64,000 nt of DNA from Aquificaceae bacterium (GCA_037481935.1 JBBFKQ010000006.1:55916-119915); one strand, 5' to 3'. Counted from the stretch's first letter, positions 16,197 to 25,482 are shown. The notes: generated by a model not told the origin, from the sequence alone. A program made the numbers and translations.

Positions 16197-17375
16197 ATGT
16201 CTTATGTCTTAGAGGCAATTGGTTTAACCAAGATATACAAGATATACAGAAAGCCAGCGGATAGATTAAAAGAAATAATTACAGGTAAAAAGTATCATCA
16301 GGAACACGTGGCGTTGAATAATGTTTCGTTAAAGTTAAAAAAGGGGGAAGTTCTTGGTATTATAGGTGAAAATGGAGCGGGGAAAAGCACCTTACTTTCA
16401 ATACTGGCAGGAGTTCTCCCTCCTACCAGAGGTATAGTTAGAGTAAATGGGAAGATAGCCGCAATATTAGAGTTAGGTGCAGGATTCCACCCAGACTTAT
16501 CGGGTTATGATAATGTATTTATGTATGCTAAACTCATCGGCATGTCTGGAAGTGAAATCAAGAAGAAAATGGATTTTATAGAAGATTTCTCAGAACTAAG
16601 GGGCTTTCTAGATAAGCCGATAAAAACATATTCTACTGGTATGGTCGTGAGGTTAGCCTTTTCAACTGTGCTTGCAGTTGAACCTTCAATATTTATAGTG
16701 GATGAGGCCCTTGCGGTAGGTGATATACACTTTCAATACAAATCTTTTAATGCACTCAGAGAATACAGAGAAAAAGGAGGAGCTATCATCTTCACTAGCC
16801 ATTCTTCTTACCAGGTTACCAACATATGCGATAGAGTAATTTGGCTTAGACATGGGGAAGTAGTAATGGAGGGTGACCCACTTCATGTGGTCAAAGAATA
16901 TGAGGATTATATGAGAGAAAAAAATAAAATAGGGGATAATACAATAAATCAAAACGTTCAATTTGAAAGCCCTGCATCTGCTCCTGCTTGGATTTCATAT
17001 GTAGCAACTAATAAGGAAATAATAAAGCCAGGTGAAAGTCTTCAGATAAGGGTAGAAATTAGCTCTAAGAACCATACCAAATTGCATATAGGAGTTGTCT
17101 TTAAGAGAAATGATGGATTGTGGGTATCGGTTTATAGCACCAAACATGAAAATAAGCTGGTTAATATGATTAAAAAAGCTACAGTGTATTTTTCGTTTCC
17201 AGATTTTCCAATACTCCATGGACTATACAACATAGAGATATATTTATTGGACGAAACAGGTAGTGTGATATACGATGTAAAAACTTTGCCTTTAAACGTG
17301 CAAAAAAGTGATTTGTTAGACATGGGTGTTTTTAGATTACGAGGCAATGTTGAAATTGAAAACAAACCCAGCTAA
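16197..17375 (+). CDS. ABC exporter ATPase for a polysaccharide (Wzt-like)
   Basis: The protein has 392 residues from the ATG at 16197. The N-terminal ATPase domain carries Walker A GENGAGKST, the signature region TYSTGMVVRLAFS and Walker B IFIVDEALAVGD, characteristic of the Wzt/TagH/RfbE polysaccharide-export group. After residue about 245 comes a separate beta-rich domain (IIKPGESLQIRVEI, IGVVFKRNDGLWV, HGLYNIEIYLLD) like the Wzt carbohydrate-binding domain that recognises the finished chain end. The partner permease is at 21925, with the glycosylation genes between them on the other strand. It is AT-rich, unlike the flanking genes. Confidence 0.88.
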   Translation: MSYVLEAIGLTKIYKIYRKPADRLKEIITGKKYHQEHVALNNVSLKLKKGEVLGIIGENGAGKSTLLSILAGVLPPTRGIVRVNGKIAAILELGAGFHPDLSGYDNVFMYAKLIGMSGSEIKKKMDFIEDFSELRGFLDKPIKTYSTGMVVRLAFSTVLAVEPSIFIVDEALAVGDIHFQYKSFNALREYREKGGAIIFTSHSSYQVTNICDRVIWLRHGEVVMEGDPLHVVKEYEDYMREKNKIGDNTINQNVQFESPASAPAWISYVATNKEIIKPGESLQIRVEISSKNHTKLHIGVVFKRNDGLWVSVYSTKHENKLVNMIKKATVYFSFPDFPILHGLYNIEIYLLDETGSVIYDVKTLPLNVQKSDLLDMGVFRLRGNVEIENKPS

Positions 17376-17379
17376 GCCA

Positions 17380-18822
17380 CTAGTAAGCCCCTTCCCCTCT
17401 TATTACAGCCCATACGGTTTTTATGATTATAAAAAAATCAAGCCATAGGGACCAGTTTAGAATATAGAAAACATCCATGGCAACCCTTGTCTCATAGTCA
17501 ACTTTACTTCTACCACTCACCTGCCAATATCCTGTTATCCCAGGTTTTACCTGAAGATAGAGATTTGAAAATTCTTTGTAATATTTTTCTAGTTCATCCT
17601 CTGTTACAGGTCTTGGGCCTACTAGACTCATCTCGCCCTTAAGCACGTTTATGAGCTGAGGAAGTTCATCAAGCGAGGTTTTTCTTAAAAATTTTCCAAA
17701 TCTGGTAACTCTTGGATCATTTGTCATTTTCCTTTTTTCTTCCCACTCACTCCTCAAATCCTCATTTGTAGCTAAAATATCTTTCAGAATCTTCTCAGCG
17801 TTCTTATACATAGTTCTGAATTTATAAACCTTTATTACTCTACCGTCCTTTCCTATTCTATTTTGACTTATTATAATAGGCCCTGAGCTATCTAATCTTA
17901 TACCTATGGATATAAAAATACCTATTATTAACGCAATTGGCAGCATAATAATAGTTAAAATGTAGTCAATTAAAGTTTTTAATGCAATATTTACTCCTGA
18001 TTTGAGATTGTCTTTAAATTTTAAAAAGAGGAACTGAGGGAAATACATGGGTATTATTTCTAAATTCAGCACATTATATGTCCTTATGGAAGGTATAATA
18101 ATAACTTCTTTGGCTACTTTCTGACATTGTATAACAAGGCTTGACAGTTTTTCATTGCTAATGCCCTCTGAGAATATGGCAACTGTATGTATTCTTTTTA
18201 AAAGATTCAATTTCCTTATGATATCATAAGTTCTCACTTTATATTTTGTGTCGTTTAAAACCAGATTGCCTTTCTGTTCAGCTACTATTCCTATTAGTCT
18301 GTATCCCAAATACACATCCTTAAGCAACTTTTCTATATCTTCCCTGTATCTTTCTTGAAAACCAATAAGTAAAAGAGTTTTAATTCCTATTCCTAACTTA
18401 TGAAGCAATAGTTTGAACAGCAGTCTGGCCATGGGAAGTAAGATAAAAAGGTAGGAAAAGGTAAAGAAAACCAACAGTCTTGATATTTCGTGCTGAAGTT
18501 TTGCCACTCCAACTATAAAAAATACAGTTATAAAAGAAAATACTACAGCTTTGAGCGTTCTTCTTAATTCTTCCTGATAGGGGAATTTTTCAGAATAAAG
18601 CCTTTCATAGAATAAAAAAAGCAATAATGTAAATGGTATCCAAACTATCTTAATAACATCATCAAAATCATTATTAAATTCTGGTAGTATATTTTTAAAC
18701 TTATTCCCAATACTCAATCTACTTTCAAAGGCAAGATAAAGAGAAATATAATAGATGATTAAATCACATAATAACATACCCAAAACATATAAAATGTCCT
18801 TATGATTGTAAAACTTTCTCAT
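17380..18822 (-). CDS. Undecaprenyl-phosphate sugar phosphotransferase (WbaP/WcaJ-like)
   Basis: The 480-residue polyisoprenyl-phosphate hexose-1-phosphate transferase has four N-terminal membrane helices, a CoA-binding-like middle (KTLLLIGFQERY, YRLIGIVAEQ) and another helix. The C-terminal catalytic domain carries ISQNRIGKDGRVIKVYKFRTM, LRKTSLDELPQLINVLKGE, SLVGPRP and KPGITGYWQVSGRS. It places the first sugar on the lipid carrier and so starts the polysaccharide that the ABC exporter moves. It overlaps the following GT4 gene. Which sugar is added cannot be told. Confidence 0.9.
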   Translation of the reverse strand: MRKFYNHKDILYVLGMLLCDLIIYYISLYLAFESRLSIGNKFKNILPEFNNDFDDVIKIVWIPFTLLLFLFYERLYSEKFPYQEELRRTLKAVVFSFITVFFIVGVAKLQHEISRLLVFFTFSYLFILLPMARLLFKLLLHKLGIGIKTLLLIGFQERYREDIEKLLKDVYLGYRLIGIVAEQKGNLVLNDTKYKVRTYDIIRKLNLLKRIHTVAIFSEGISNEKLSSLVIQCQKVAKEVIIIPSIRTYNVLNLEIIPMYFPQFLFLKFKDNLKSGVNIALKTLIDYILTIIMLPIALIIGIFISIGIRLDSSGPIIISQNRIGKDGRVIKVYKFRTMYKNAEKILKDILATNEDLRSEWEEKRKMTNDPRVTRFGKFLRKTSLDELPQLINVLKGEMSLVGPRPVTEDELEKYYKEFSNLYLQVKPGITGYWQVSGRSKVDYETRVAMDVFYILNWSLWLDFFIIIKTVWAVIRGEGAY

Positions 18823-19942
18823 ATATGTTCACAAAATTATTTGTTACTCTCTCAATGCTAAAGATATTAGCTCTTTCTTTAGCTTTTTTACTGTAGATAT
18901 TATAGTTTTCCTCATTTTCAAGTATTTTTATTATTGCTTCAGCTAAACCTTTACTGTCTCCCGGTTCTACACATAAACCTGTTTCTCCATGCAGATTTAC
19001 TTCACAAACACCTGATCCTCTTAGTTTTGTGCTAACAACTGGCTTACCAAAACACATGGCTTCTACTTGAACTATACCGAAAGCTTCTGTTTTATATTTG
19101 GACGGCAGGCAGAAAACATCACACCTCTTGTAACAAGTTACTAGTTGCTTTTGATTTAATTTTCCGAGTAAAAAAACTTTTCCCTTTAATCCAAGAAACT
19201 CTACCATTTCCTCTAAATTTTTTTTTAGAGGCCCATCTCCAGCAATCAGAATAACAACATTTTCTGGTAAAAATTTGGCCGAATTAATGAGTACATCAAA
19301 GCCCTTATAATACACAAGTCTTCCCACAGAAAGGACAATTTTTCTGCCCATTGAGAGTTCTCTTATATAATCCGCATAATAGTAGTCTTCCTCATATTGA
19401 TGCAACTCATTTATGTCAATTCCGAGGGGTATAACAGTTGTTTTATTCTGCATAAATTTAGAAAATTCTGATTCTTCTCTTAAATTATTTGATGATACTA
19501 TTATATGCTCAGCCCTATTAAAGAGCCATTCCAAAAGAGGTTTATAAAATATCATAAGAAGCCTATATCTGTATATTTCCATGTGCCACTGTAAAATAAT
19601 TTTTGCTTTAAGTTTAAGTTGAGAGAAGAACAACGCAAGATTTGCCATAGGATCGGGCATATGGACATGTATTATATGATATTGATTAGAAATTTCTTTA
19701 AGTTTTGTAATCATATGCGGTGCTATGCTCGTGGATGCTAAACGAAAGTACGTTGGTACTTTGATGACTCTATAATCATCATAGTTTATTTCCTCATAAG
19801 CCGCACTGTCATTTGCACATAGAACATCGCATCTTATGCCTTTCCTGTTCAAAGAGACTGTTAGTTCTTTTATAAATCTTTCCGTGCCCCCAATAAATGG
19901 AGGATAATGTTTCCCTAGCTGTAATACTTTATACATCTTCAT
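18800..19942 (-). CDS. GT4-family glycosyltransferase
   Basis: This GT-B enzyme of about 380 residues starts in a GTG-ATG-AAG-ATG cluster, so the exact start is unsure by a few codons. The N-terminus LGKHYPPFIGGTERFIKELTVSL and the C-terminal donor-site motif DVFCLPSKYKTEAFGIVQVEAMCFGKPVVST (E-x7-E type) are diagnostic. It has SVGRLVYYKGFDVLI and IAGDGPL. It adds a sugar to the growing chain on undecaprenyl diphosphate. Its gene overlaps the neighbours on both sides. Confidence 0.9.
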   Translation of the reverse strand: MKMYKVLQLGKHYPPFIGGTERFIKELTVSLNRKGIRCDVLCANDSAAYEEINYDDYRVIKVPTYFRLASTSIAPHMITKLKEISNQYHIIHVHMPDPMANLALFFSQLKLKAKIILQWHMEIYRYRLLMIFYKPLLEWLFNRAEHIIVSSNNLREESEFSKFMQNKTTVIPLGIDINELHQYEEDYYYADYIRELSMGRKIVLSVGRLVYYKGFDVLINSAKFLPENVVILIAGDGPLKKNLEEMVEFLGLKGKVFLLGKLNQKQLVTCYKRCDVFCLPSKYKTEAFGIVQVEAMCFGKPVVSTKLRGSGVCEVNLHGETGLCVEPGDSKGLAEAIIKILENEENYNIYSKKAKERANIFSIERVTNNFVNIYEKVLQS

Positions 19943-20867
19943 CACCGTAAGTGTAAAAAAATTTCCCTTTAAGTTCTTCAGCCCTCGGTCCGGTTACGGC
20001 ATTTGCAACTAGGGTAGGGCCATCTATTACTTTAAGTATCTTCAATCCTCTGAGTTTATCCAAAGCCCAGGGCATGAACCTCATGTTTAGCGGAGTATTG
20101 TATAATTTTGCCACCGCATTTAAGGACTCACTTAAATATTTTATAGAACCAACATAATCGTATATCTTTTTTACTTCTGTATCTTCCCTTACTACTAAAA
20201 ATGACACGGGAGAAAGAAACTTAAAAGTGCAGTAGAAAGAAAACTTTGCACCTGGTTGAGAATACCTCCATGCTAATGTCCTGTAATCTCTATAATTTAT
20301 TATTAAATCATACATTTCTTTCTTCATTACGTCCCATAACGGCTCAATGAATTCCTCCGTTAGGGTGCATTTCCTAACTGAATAAATAAATTTAAGCAGA
20401 CCGTTACCATAAATAAATTCAACTTCAGTAGAATTCTCTACTTCTTCATAAAGTCCAAGTCTTACACCAATATCTCTGGCTCTAATCGTTGGAAAGCCAT
20501 ACGGGAGAATTATTTTTCTTTCGTCTGAGTTTGGGCAAAATTTTATTATAGACTGCTCAACTAGCCTGAAAAAAATCCCTCTTTTCGTAAAAGCTCCTCT
20601 CTTTGAAGAATGCACCATGACATCGGAGACCACTGCAGAAAGGCCCTCTAATTTTTCAAATTTCACCCTTCTTGGAACCAATCCATAGTGACCTATTATA
20701 GCATCTCCTTCTTCAGCCACTGTTACGAAAGTCCCCAATCCATGGTTCATATATTTCCACTTCCAAAGTTCTATAGGCAAATCCTTGCCAAAAACCTCGT
20801 GAAAAAGATTTAATATTCTCACTTCATCGCCATGCTTATACTCCCTTATGATAACATGTTTACCCAT
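19929..20867 (-). CDS. GNAT-family acyltransferase-like protein
   Basis: The protein has 312 residues. The N-terminal half fits a GNAT fold: IIREYKHGDEVRILNLFHEVFG, then WKYMNHGLG, TVAEEGDAIIGHYGLVP and SDVMVHSSKRGAFTKRGIFF. PYGFPTIRARDIGVRLGL follows. The C-terminal part may be a second, degenerate GNAT domain. Such proteins sit in O-antigen and exopolysaccharide loci and may acylate an amino sugar or a surface compound. The link to the adjoining PIG-L deacetylase (remove one acyl group, add another) is my inference. It overlaps both adjacent genes. Confidence 0.7.
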   Translation of the reverse strand: MGKHVIIREYKHGDEVRILNLFHEVFGKDLPIELWKWKYMNHGLGTFVTVAEEGDAIIGHYGLVPRRVKFEKLEGLSAVVSDVMVHSSKRGAFTKRGIFFRLVEQSIIKFCPNSDERKIILPYGFPTIRARDIGVRLGLYEEVENSTEVEFIYGNGLLKFIYSVRKCTLTEEFIEPLWDVMKKEMYDLIINYRDYRTLAWRYSQPGAKFSFYCTFKFLSPVSFLVVREDTEVKKIYDYVGSIKYLSESLNAVAKLYNTPLNMRFMPWALDKLRGLKILKVIDGPTLVANAVTGPRAEELKGKFFYTYGDEDV

Positions 20868-21822
20868 TACCCATTAACCTATCGTAAAGATTTCTGAGTA
20901 TCCCACCCTTCGGCATGATAAAATCTTTAATTTTCTGGTATTTCATCATAATTTTATAGAACTTAGAAGCTTTTATACAAGCAAGCTCTTGTTCCATGTT
21001 GTTTTTGATATGCATAAGTGAGTTGTAATTATGCCATAAATCCTCCAGTTCCTTCTTATAGTGTGCCAACTCCTCATTTTTCTTCTGTAATTCATTTTCT
21101 AAAAGTCTAATGTTTCTTAATATATCAAGATAAAAAAATTCTCCAAGGAGGTATACTACTAAGTCTTGAACTTCCCAACTATCCTCCAGTAGTATAAAGC
21201 TTTCGTAGAATCTTCTAGGGTATCTAAGAATTAAACCATTAAATTTTCTAATACTTATGAACTTATCTCCAATACCATAAAGCTCCTTGAGGCTATTTTT
21301 ATACATGGAAATACTTTTTATTAATCTGTCCATATATTTTGAAACATCTACATTAAAATTGCCTATAATATCATTATAAACAGAATAGAATGAAAACTTT
21401 ATGGTGGGTAGTTCAGTATGAAGTTTTATACATAAACTTCCTAAAATCCTATGGTCTTCATGAAAATCATAAGGCGCTGTGGAGAATATAAAATCAACAT
21501 CTTGTTTTATTGCATAAGTCTTTATTTTTTCCTTTATATCTTGCTCGTAGAACTTTAGACCCCCATCTGGATATGTCCAAAACTCCACGCGGTCATAGCC
21601 AAGTTCCTCTCTTACCTTAAGTGCTTCCATCTTTCTAATTTCTGGGTTTCCTGCCTTCTCTCCTACGGATAAAAAGATTGTATGTATTTCTTTCCCCATT
21701 TCCTTAAGAACGCATATGGTTCCACCGCAACCCAAGAGCTCATCGTCGGGATGTGGGGCAAGCACCAATATTTTCCTTATTTTTTCAAGGTCTAAACTTG
21801 CCGGTGTATTGAAGCCAATCAT
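20860..21822 (-). CDS. PIG-L/LmbE-family N-deacetylase with C-terminal coiled coil
   Basis: The protein has 320 residues. The zinc motif APHPDDELLGCGG (residues about 21-33) and the later HEDHR motif define the PIG-L/LmbE deacetylase family, which removes acetyl groups from N-acetylglucosamine-type amino sugars. From about residue 235 a coiled coil follows (RLLENELQKKNEELAHYKKELEDL), then a basic tail, which may anchor it to a complex or to membrane. It is the first gene of the minus-strand polysaccharide set. The call is firm at family level; the substrate is unknown. Confidence 0.85.
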   Translation of the reverse strand: MIGFNTPASLDLEKIRKILVLAPHPDDELLGCGGTICVLKEMGKEIHTIFLSVGEKAGNPEIRKMEALKVREELGYDRVEFWTYPDGGLKFYEQDIKEKIKTYAIKQDVDFIFSTAPYDFHEDHRILGSLCIKLHTELPTIKFSFYSVYNDIIGNFNVDVSKYMDRLIKSISMYKNSLKELYGIGDKFISIRKFNGLILRYPRRFYESFILLEDSWEVQDLVVYLLGEFFYLDILRNIRLLENELQKKNEELAHYKKELEDLWHNYNSLMHIKNNMEQELACIKASKFYKIMMKYQKIKDFIMPKGGILRNLYDRLMGNG

Positions 21823-21924
21823 TTTACTTTGGATACTTTTCTGCTATATTTTTAATCATGCTCTTAATTATACCTCATACAAGGCAAAGCTATTTTATCA
21901 AAAGAAGTATATAATTCAATAGGG

Positions 21925-22683
21925 ATGTTAAGCCTGAGTTTAATTTTCAACAATATAAAAAGGGAGTTGAAATTTAATTTCGCTGGTTCTCAACTGGGTC
22001 TGCTCTGGTTTCTTATTACTCCACTAATCCAGACATTCATTTTTTACTACATTTTTGAGCATGTCCTTAAGGCCAGATTTCCAAAAGAAGTAACGGCAAA
22101 TATACCTTATGCAGCTTATCTAATAATCGGTATAGCTTTTTGGAATGGTTTCTTGCAAGGTGTTAGTAAAGGCTCAATTGCTATATTGGATAATAGATAT
22201 TTAATTAAGAAGACTCCTATCCCTCCCTATACATATGTTGTATCCTCCTCCACAGTAGGTTTTATGTATACACCTATCGTGCTTTTATACACAATACCAT
22301 TACTTAAAGCAGAGGCTATTAGTATAATTTTTAAATTGCTACCAATGATTTTTTTGTGGTATTTCCTATGTATAGGGTTTTCTCTAATACTTTCGTCTCT
22401 GGCTGTGTATATAAGAGATTTACCATATGTAATCGGTCCCATAATGAATTTCCTGTTTTATACTGTTCCAATAGTGTATCCATATTCTTTCATTCCAGAA
22501 AAAATAAGAATATTTATAAACATAAATCCGTTTTTTCACATGGTTAAAGGCATCTATCTCCAAGCTTCTGGAGAAGCGACCCTTACTACCTTAATAACCT
22601 GTTTTGGAATATCCATTATATCGTTATTAATAGGCATTGTCACATATACAAAGCTTAGGCAGGGTTTCTTAGACGTACTCTAA
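21925..22683 (+). CDS. ABC-2 type polysaccharide export permease (Wzm-like)
   Basis: This 252-residue membrane protein has six hydrophobic helices. The N-terminus IKRELKFNFAGSQLGLLWFLITPLIQTFIFYYIF is typical of the Wzm/TagG/RfbD polysaccharide export permeases. VGFMYTPIVLLYT, LAVYIRDLPYVIGPIMNFLFYTVPIVYPY and NPFFHMVKGIYLQ also match. It pairs with the ATPase at 16197, five genes away, which is unusual as the two are often adjacent. A TATAAT precedes the ATG by about 9 bases. Confidence 0.9.
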   Translation: MLSLSLIFNNIKRELKFNFAGSQLGLLWFLITPLIQTFIFYYIFEHVLKARFPKEVTANIPYAAYLIIGIAFWNGFLQGVSKGSIAILDNRYLIKKTPIPPYTYVVSSSTVGFMYTPIVLLYTIPLLKAEAISIIFKLLPMIFLWYFLCIGFSLILSSLAVYIRDLPYVIGPIMNFLFYTVPIVYPYSFIPEKIRIFININPFFHMVKGIYLQASGEATLTTLITCFGISIISLLIGIVTYTKLRQGFLDVL

Positions 22684-22701
22684 GAGCTGCATAACGCTAA
22701 G

Positions 22702-22715
22702 TATAATGCTATAAT
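22702..22715 (+). promoter_or_regulatory. Tandem -10 boxes for the gspL/gspF2 operon
   Basis: Two TATAAT hexamers (22702-22707 and 22710-22715) stand 8 bases apart. The second ends 7 bases before the ATG at 22723, giving a leaderless mRNA; the first would add a short leader. No Shine-Dalgarno site is seen. Confidence 0.5.
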
Positions 22716-22722
22716 AAAAAGC

Positions 22723-23754
22723 ATGAGAAAATTTGCAGGCATAGAATTAAGCAAAGCAGGTCTAGATGTGCTTTTAAGCAGCGGAGAAAGGTATTTTTTC
22801 AAAACTATAGATGAATTCTTGGTTTCTCCATACTCTAATATAGAATCTGCAGTCGCCATAGCCAGAGATTTATTAATTGTTAGAAAATGGAAATTACCTA
22901 AAGAAGCGGAAAACAATATTAAGGAAGCCATATCTTTAAATGCTGATGACATCTTTCCTTATAATATAGAAGAAATAGAATTTTTATATCAAATCATTGA
23001 TCATGATAACAATATAGAAGTGATAATAATTGCAGTGGAAAAGACGCTGATAGAAAGCATTAGAAGGATTAAAAAAGTAAAACTGATAACTCCTTCTGCA
23101 TACATATATCCCGTGATTGATGCCGAAGAGTCATTTACGATAAAAAGAAGAAACTACAGCGAAGTAGTTAAGTTTAAGCACGGACAACTCATAGATTGGT
23201 TTATAAGAAATGGTATAGAAGAAGGAATTGAAATAGATACAGCAAAATTACTTATTGATGTATTGAAAAGAAACTATGTTCCAAAATTGACCTATCTGGA
23301 TAGAAGGCTTATCTTCAATAAATCACATGTCGCTTACGCTGCTTTTGTAAGTGCAATAACTTTATTCACGCTGATGGTGTCAGTTGGAAATTTTATATAC
23401 TGGAAGTATAAGATAGCTAACGTAGAAGGGAAATTAAAAGAAACAGAAAATCTAGTTGCTGAGTACACAATGCTCAACGACAGGCTTTCATCTAGTAAGC
23501 ATATTGTTGAAAAAGTATCTGGTATAAAAACTCTTGAGTTGATTTCATTGATGGCAAAGATGTTACCTAAAGATTCATGGATAATAGGTCTATCTATCAA
23601 AAAAAGCGAAATCAGTATAATGGGAGAAACAACTGATGCTCAAACGTTAGAATCAAAATTCAGACAGAGCTTTAGGAATATAGAGTTTCAGGTAAGAAAT
23701 AAGACTGGAAATGTTTATGAATATACAATTAACATTAAGGCGGGGAAAATATGA
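22723..23754 (+). CDS. GspL/PilM-PilN-like inner-membrane assembly protein
   Basis: The protein has 343 residues. The N-terminal about 200 residues resemble a reduced actin-like PilM/GspL cytoplasmic domain (FAGIELSKAGLDVLL, EAENNIKEAISLNADDIFPYNIEEIEFLYQII, then a beta-rich IEVIIIAVEK). A single membrane helix near residues 204-225 (YAAFVSAITLFTLMVSVGNFIYW) leads to a coiled coil and a ferredoxin-like periplasmic domain (LPKDSWIIGLSIKKSEISIMGET). This is the GspL layout, equal to fused PilM and PilN. It is coupled by overlap to the second gspF. No gspE ATPase lies nearby. Confidence 0.75.
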   Translation: MRKFAGIELSKAGLDVLLSSGERYFFKTIDEFLVSPYSNIESAVAIARDLLIVRKWKLPKEAENNIKEAISLNADDIFPYNIEEIEFLYQIIDHDNNIEVIIIAVEKTLIESIRRIKKVKLITPSAYIYPVIDAEESFTIKRRNYSEVVKFKHGQLIDWFIRNGIEEGIEIDTAKLLIDVLKRNYVPKLTYLDRRLIFNKSHVAYAAFVSAITLFTLMVSVGNFIYWKYKIANVEGKLKETENLVAEYTMLNDRLSSSKHIVEKVSGIKTLELISLMAKMLPKDSWIIGLSIKKSEISIMGETTDAQTLESKFRQSFRNIEFQVRNKTGNVYEYTINIKAGKI

Positions 23755-24914
23755 TGGAATACAAGTATAAAGCATTCTACAACGGGCAATTAATAGAAGG
23801 GGTTGCTGAAGGAGAAAGTAAATGGGATGTGGTTAGTCAGCTAAAAAATCAGGGTATTATGGTGCTTCATATAGATGAGTTGGCTCCAAGAGATGCTTCC
23901 ATAGATTATAAGTTCTTAGAAAAATTTACAAGACAGTTGTATCAACTCTTAAAATCTGGTTTAACCACAGATAGAGCTATACTGTTCCTTTGTAAGTCAG
24001 AAAAAAAATATGGAAGAGAACTAAATGAAATCCTGAATTCACTTAGAGCTGGTGATGCCTTCAGCACTGCCTTAAAAAAGGTTGGTATATTTCCTAGAAG
24101 CTATACTGAGATGGTAAAATCTGGAGAAGAAAGTGGTAATCTCGAAGATATCTTGGAACTATTACTTTATGCAATACAGGAAAGAAATGAATTAAGAAAA
24201 CATATAATAAACGCATTAATTTATCCATCTTTTTTGTTCATTGTCAGTATATTATCCTTTATGCTGATAAGTTTATACGTCATACCAAAATTCAAAGTTG
24301 TACTACAGAGTGCAGACATAAAACTACCATTTTTAACTAAAATTGCTTTTGCCATATCTGATATTTTTAGTTATATAGTTATTTCTTCGTTAATATTTTT
24401 TCTTTTAATCTTAATTTCTGTGAGAATATTAATCAAGAAATATAGACAACCTTTAGAAATTTTTCTACTCAAGATGCCTTTTGTGGGAAATGTGATATTA
24501 AAACTTGAATTAATAAAGTTTTCACAGAGCATGTATTTTTTATTGAAAAGTAATTTGCCATTAAATATTGCTATAGATATAGCTACAGGAACTGTGAACA
24601 TGTTGGCTGTAAGGAATAAGTTAGTGGAGGTTAAGGCTGAAGTTTTAAAAGGTTCAAGCCTGAATCAGGCTATTATTAAACAAGAGTTGTTCCCTGATAT
24701 ATTTACAGAAATTATATCAATAGGTGAACAAACTGGTGAGTTACACCGCGCATTTCACACGCTATACACACAGTTCAGTAACGATTTTAAAGATATGACC
24801 AAGAAATTTATTAGCCTTTTAGAACCTGCAATAATAATCGTAATGGGTCTTCTTATTGGCTTTTTAGTGTTTTCAATGATGCTTGCAGTGTTCAGTATAT
24901 CCTCCGGTATTTAA
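23751..24914 (+). CDS. Second GspF/PilC-family protein
   Basis: The protein has 387 residues; the ATG at 23751 overlaps the previous stop and the next ATG (23754) is equally good. Unlike the gspF at 14640, it keeps the N-terminal extension (YKYKAFYNGQLIEGVAEGES). Two GspF repeats follow (QLYQLLKSGLTTDRAI with MVKSGEESGNLED, and MYFLLKSNLPLNIAI with IISIGEQTGELH) with three membrane helices. The family is the polytopic partner of the GspE/PilB ATPase. It is strongly AT-rich. Confidence 0.88.
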   Translation: MMEYKYKAFYNGQLIEGVAEGESKWDVVSQLKNQGIMVLHIDELAPRDASIDYKFLEKFTRQLYQLLKSGLTTDRAILFLCKSEKKYGRELNEILNSLRAGDAFSTALKKVGIFPRSYTEMVKSGEESGNLEDILELLLYAIQERNELRKHIINALIYPSFLFIVSILSFMLISLYVIPKFKVVLQSADIKLPFLTKIAFAISDIFSYIVISSLIFFLLILISVRILIKKYRQPLEIFLLKMPFVGNVILKLELIKFSQSMYFLLKSNLPLNIAIDIATGTVNMLAVRNKLVEVKAEVLKGSSLNQAIIKQELFPDIFTEIISIGEQTGELHRAFHTLYTQFSNDFKDMTKKFISLLEPAIIIVMGLLIGFLVFSMMLAVFSISSGI

Positions 24915-25024
24915 TTTAAGCTTTTTTTGTTGTTTATTGCTCCGAAGAAACGATAAAACCGAGTAAAAGTTAGAAGATAGAAATTCAATCAGCTAGGTGA
25001 CGCTGAACAATTTGAGAAGTGTGG

Positions 25025-25030
25025 TATAAT
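25025..25030 (+). promoter_or_regulatory. -10 box of the short methyltransferase gene
   Basis: TATAAT ends 8 bases before the ATG at 25039. A weak CTGAAC lies 16 bases upstream of it as a possible -35. The 124-base gap 24915-25038 holds nothing else I can name. Confidence 0.5.
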
Positions 25031-25038
25031 TTGAGTCG

Positions 25039-25482
25039 ATGCCCTGGAGTAATCCATCTCAAATAAGTAAAGTTCTTGAAATAGTTCTTCGTGAAAATCC
25101 TTATAAAATACTTGACTTAGGTTGTGGTATGGGGATTTATGGCTTTTTATGCAGAATATTTCTTGAGCAAATTGACCTTGTTATTATAGACAATATAGAA
25201 TCTGCTATTCTAAAGTTTAATTCAAAATCCTATGATATGGTTCTATTTCTGGATGTGATTGAACACTTTGACAAAGATACCGGTATGTGGATTTTGAAGG
25301 AGGCATTCAGAGTGGGAAGACAAGTTATTGTAACTACACCTAAGGAGTTTTTCGCGCAGGTGGTTGAGGAGAACCCTCTTGAAAACCACAGATCACACTG
25401 GAGTAAGCAGGATTTTATGACATTCGGAAAAGTGGAATTTTTTGACCATCCCGAGAGCTTAATAGCCCTTATCTCAGGATGA
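25039..25482 (+). CDS. Shortened class I methyltransferase
   Basis: The protein has 147 residues. Motif I ILDLGCGMGIYGF and a later block MVLFLDVIEHFDKDTG are clear, and VIVTTPKEFF and HRSHWSKQDF match a known methyltransferase group of surface-polysaccharide loci. The segment between motif I and the VLFLDVIEHF block is only about 40 residues and reads unusually. Compared with what I recall of the family, some 50 residues seem to be missing there, including the usual second-strand acidic motif. It may be a working minimal form or a decayed copy. It is the last gene of the AT-rich island. Confidence 0.65.
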   Translation: MPWSNPSQISKVLEIVLRENPYKILDLGCGMGIYGFLCRIFLEQIDLVIIDNIESAILKFNSKSYDMVLFLDVIEHFDKDTGMWILKEAFRVGRQVIVTTPKEFFAQVVEENPLENHRSHWSKQDFMTFGKVEFFDHPESLIALISG

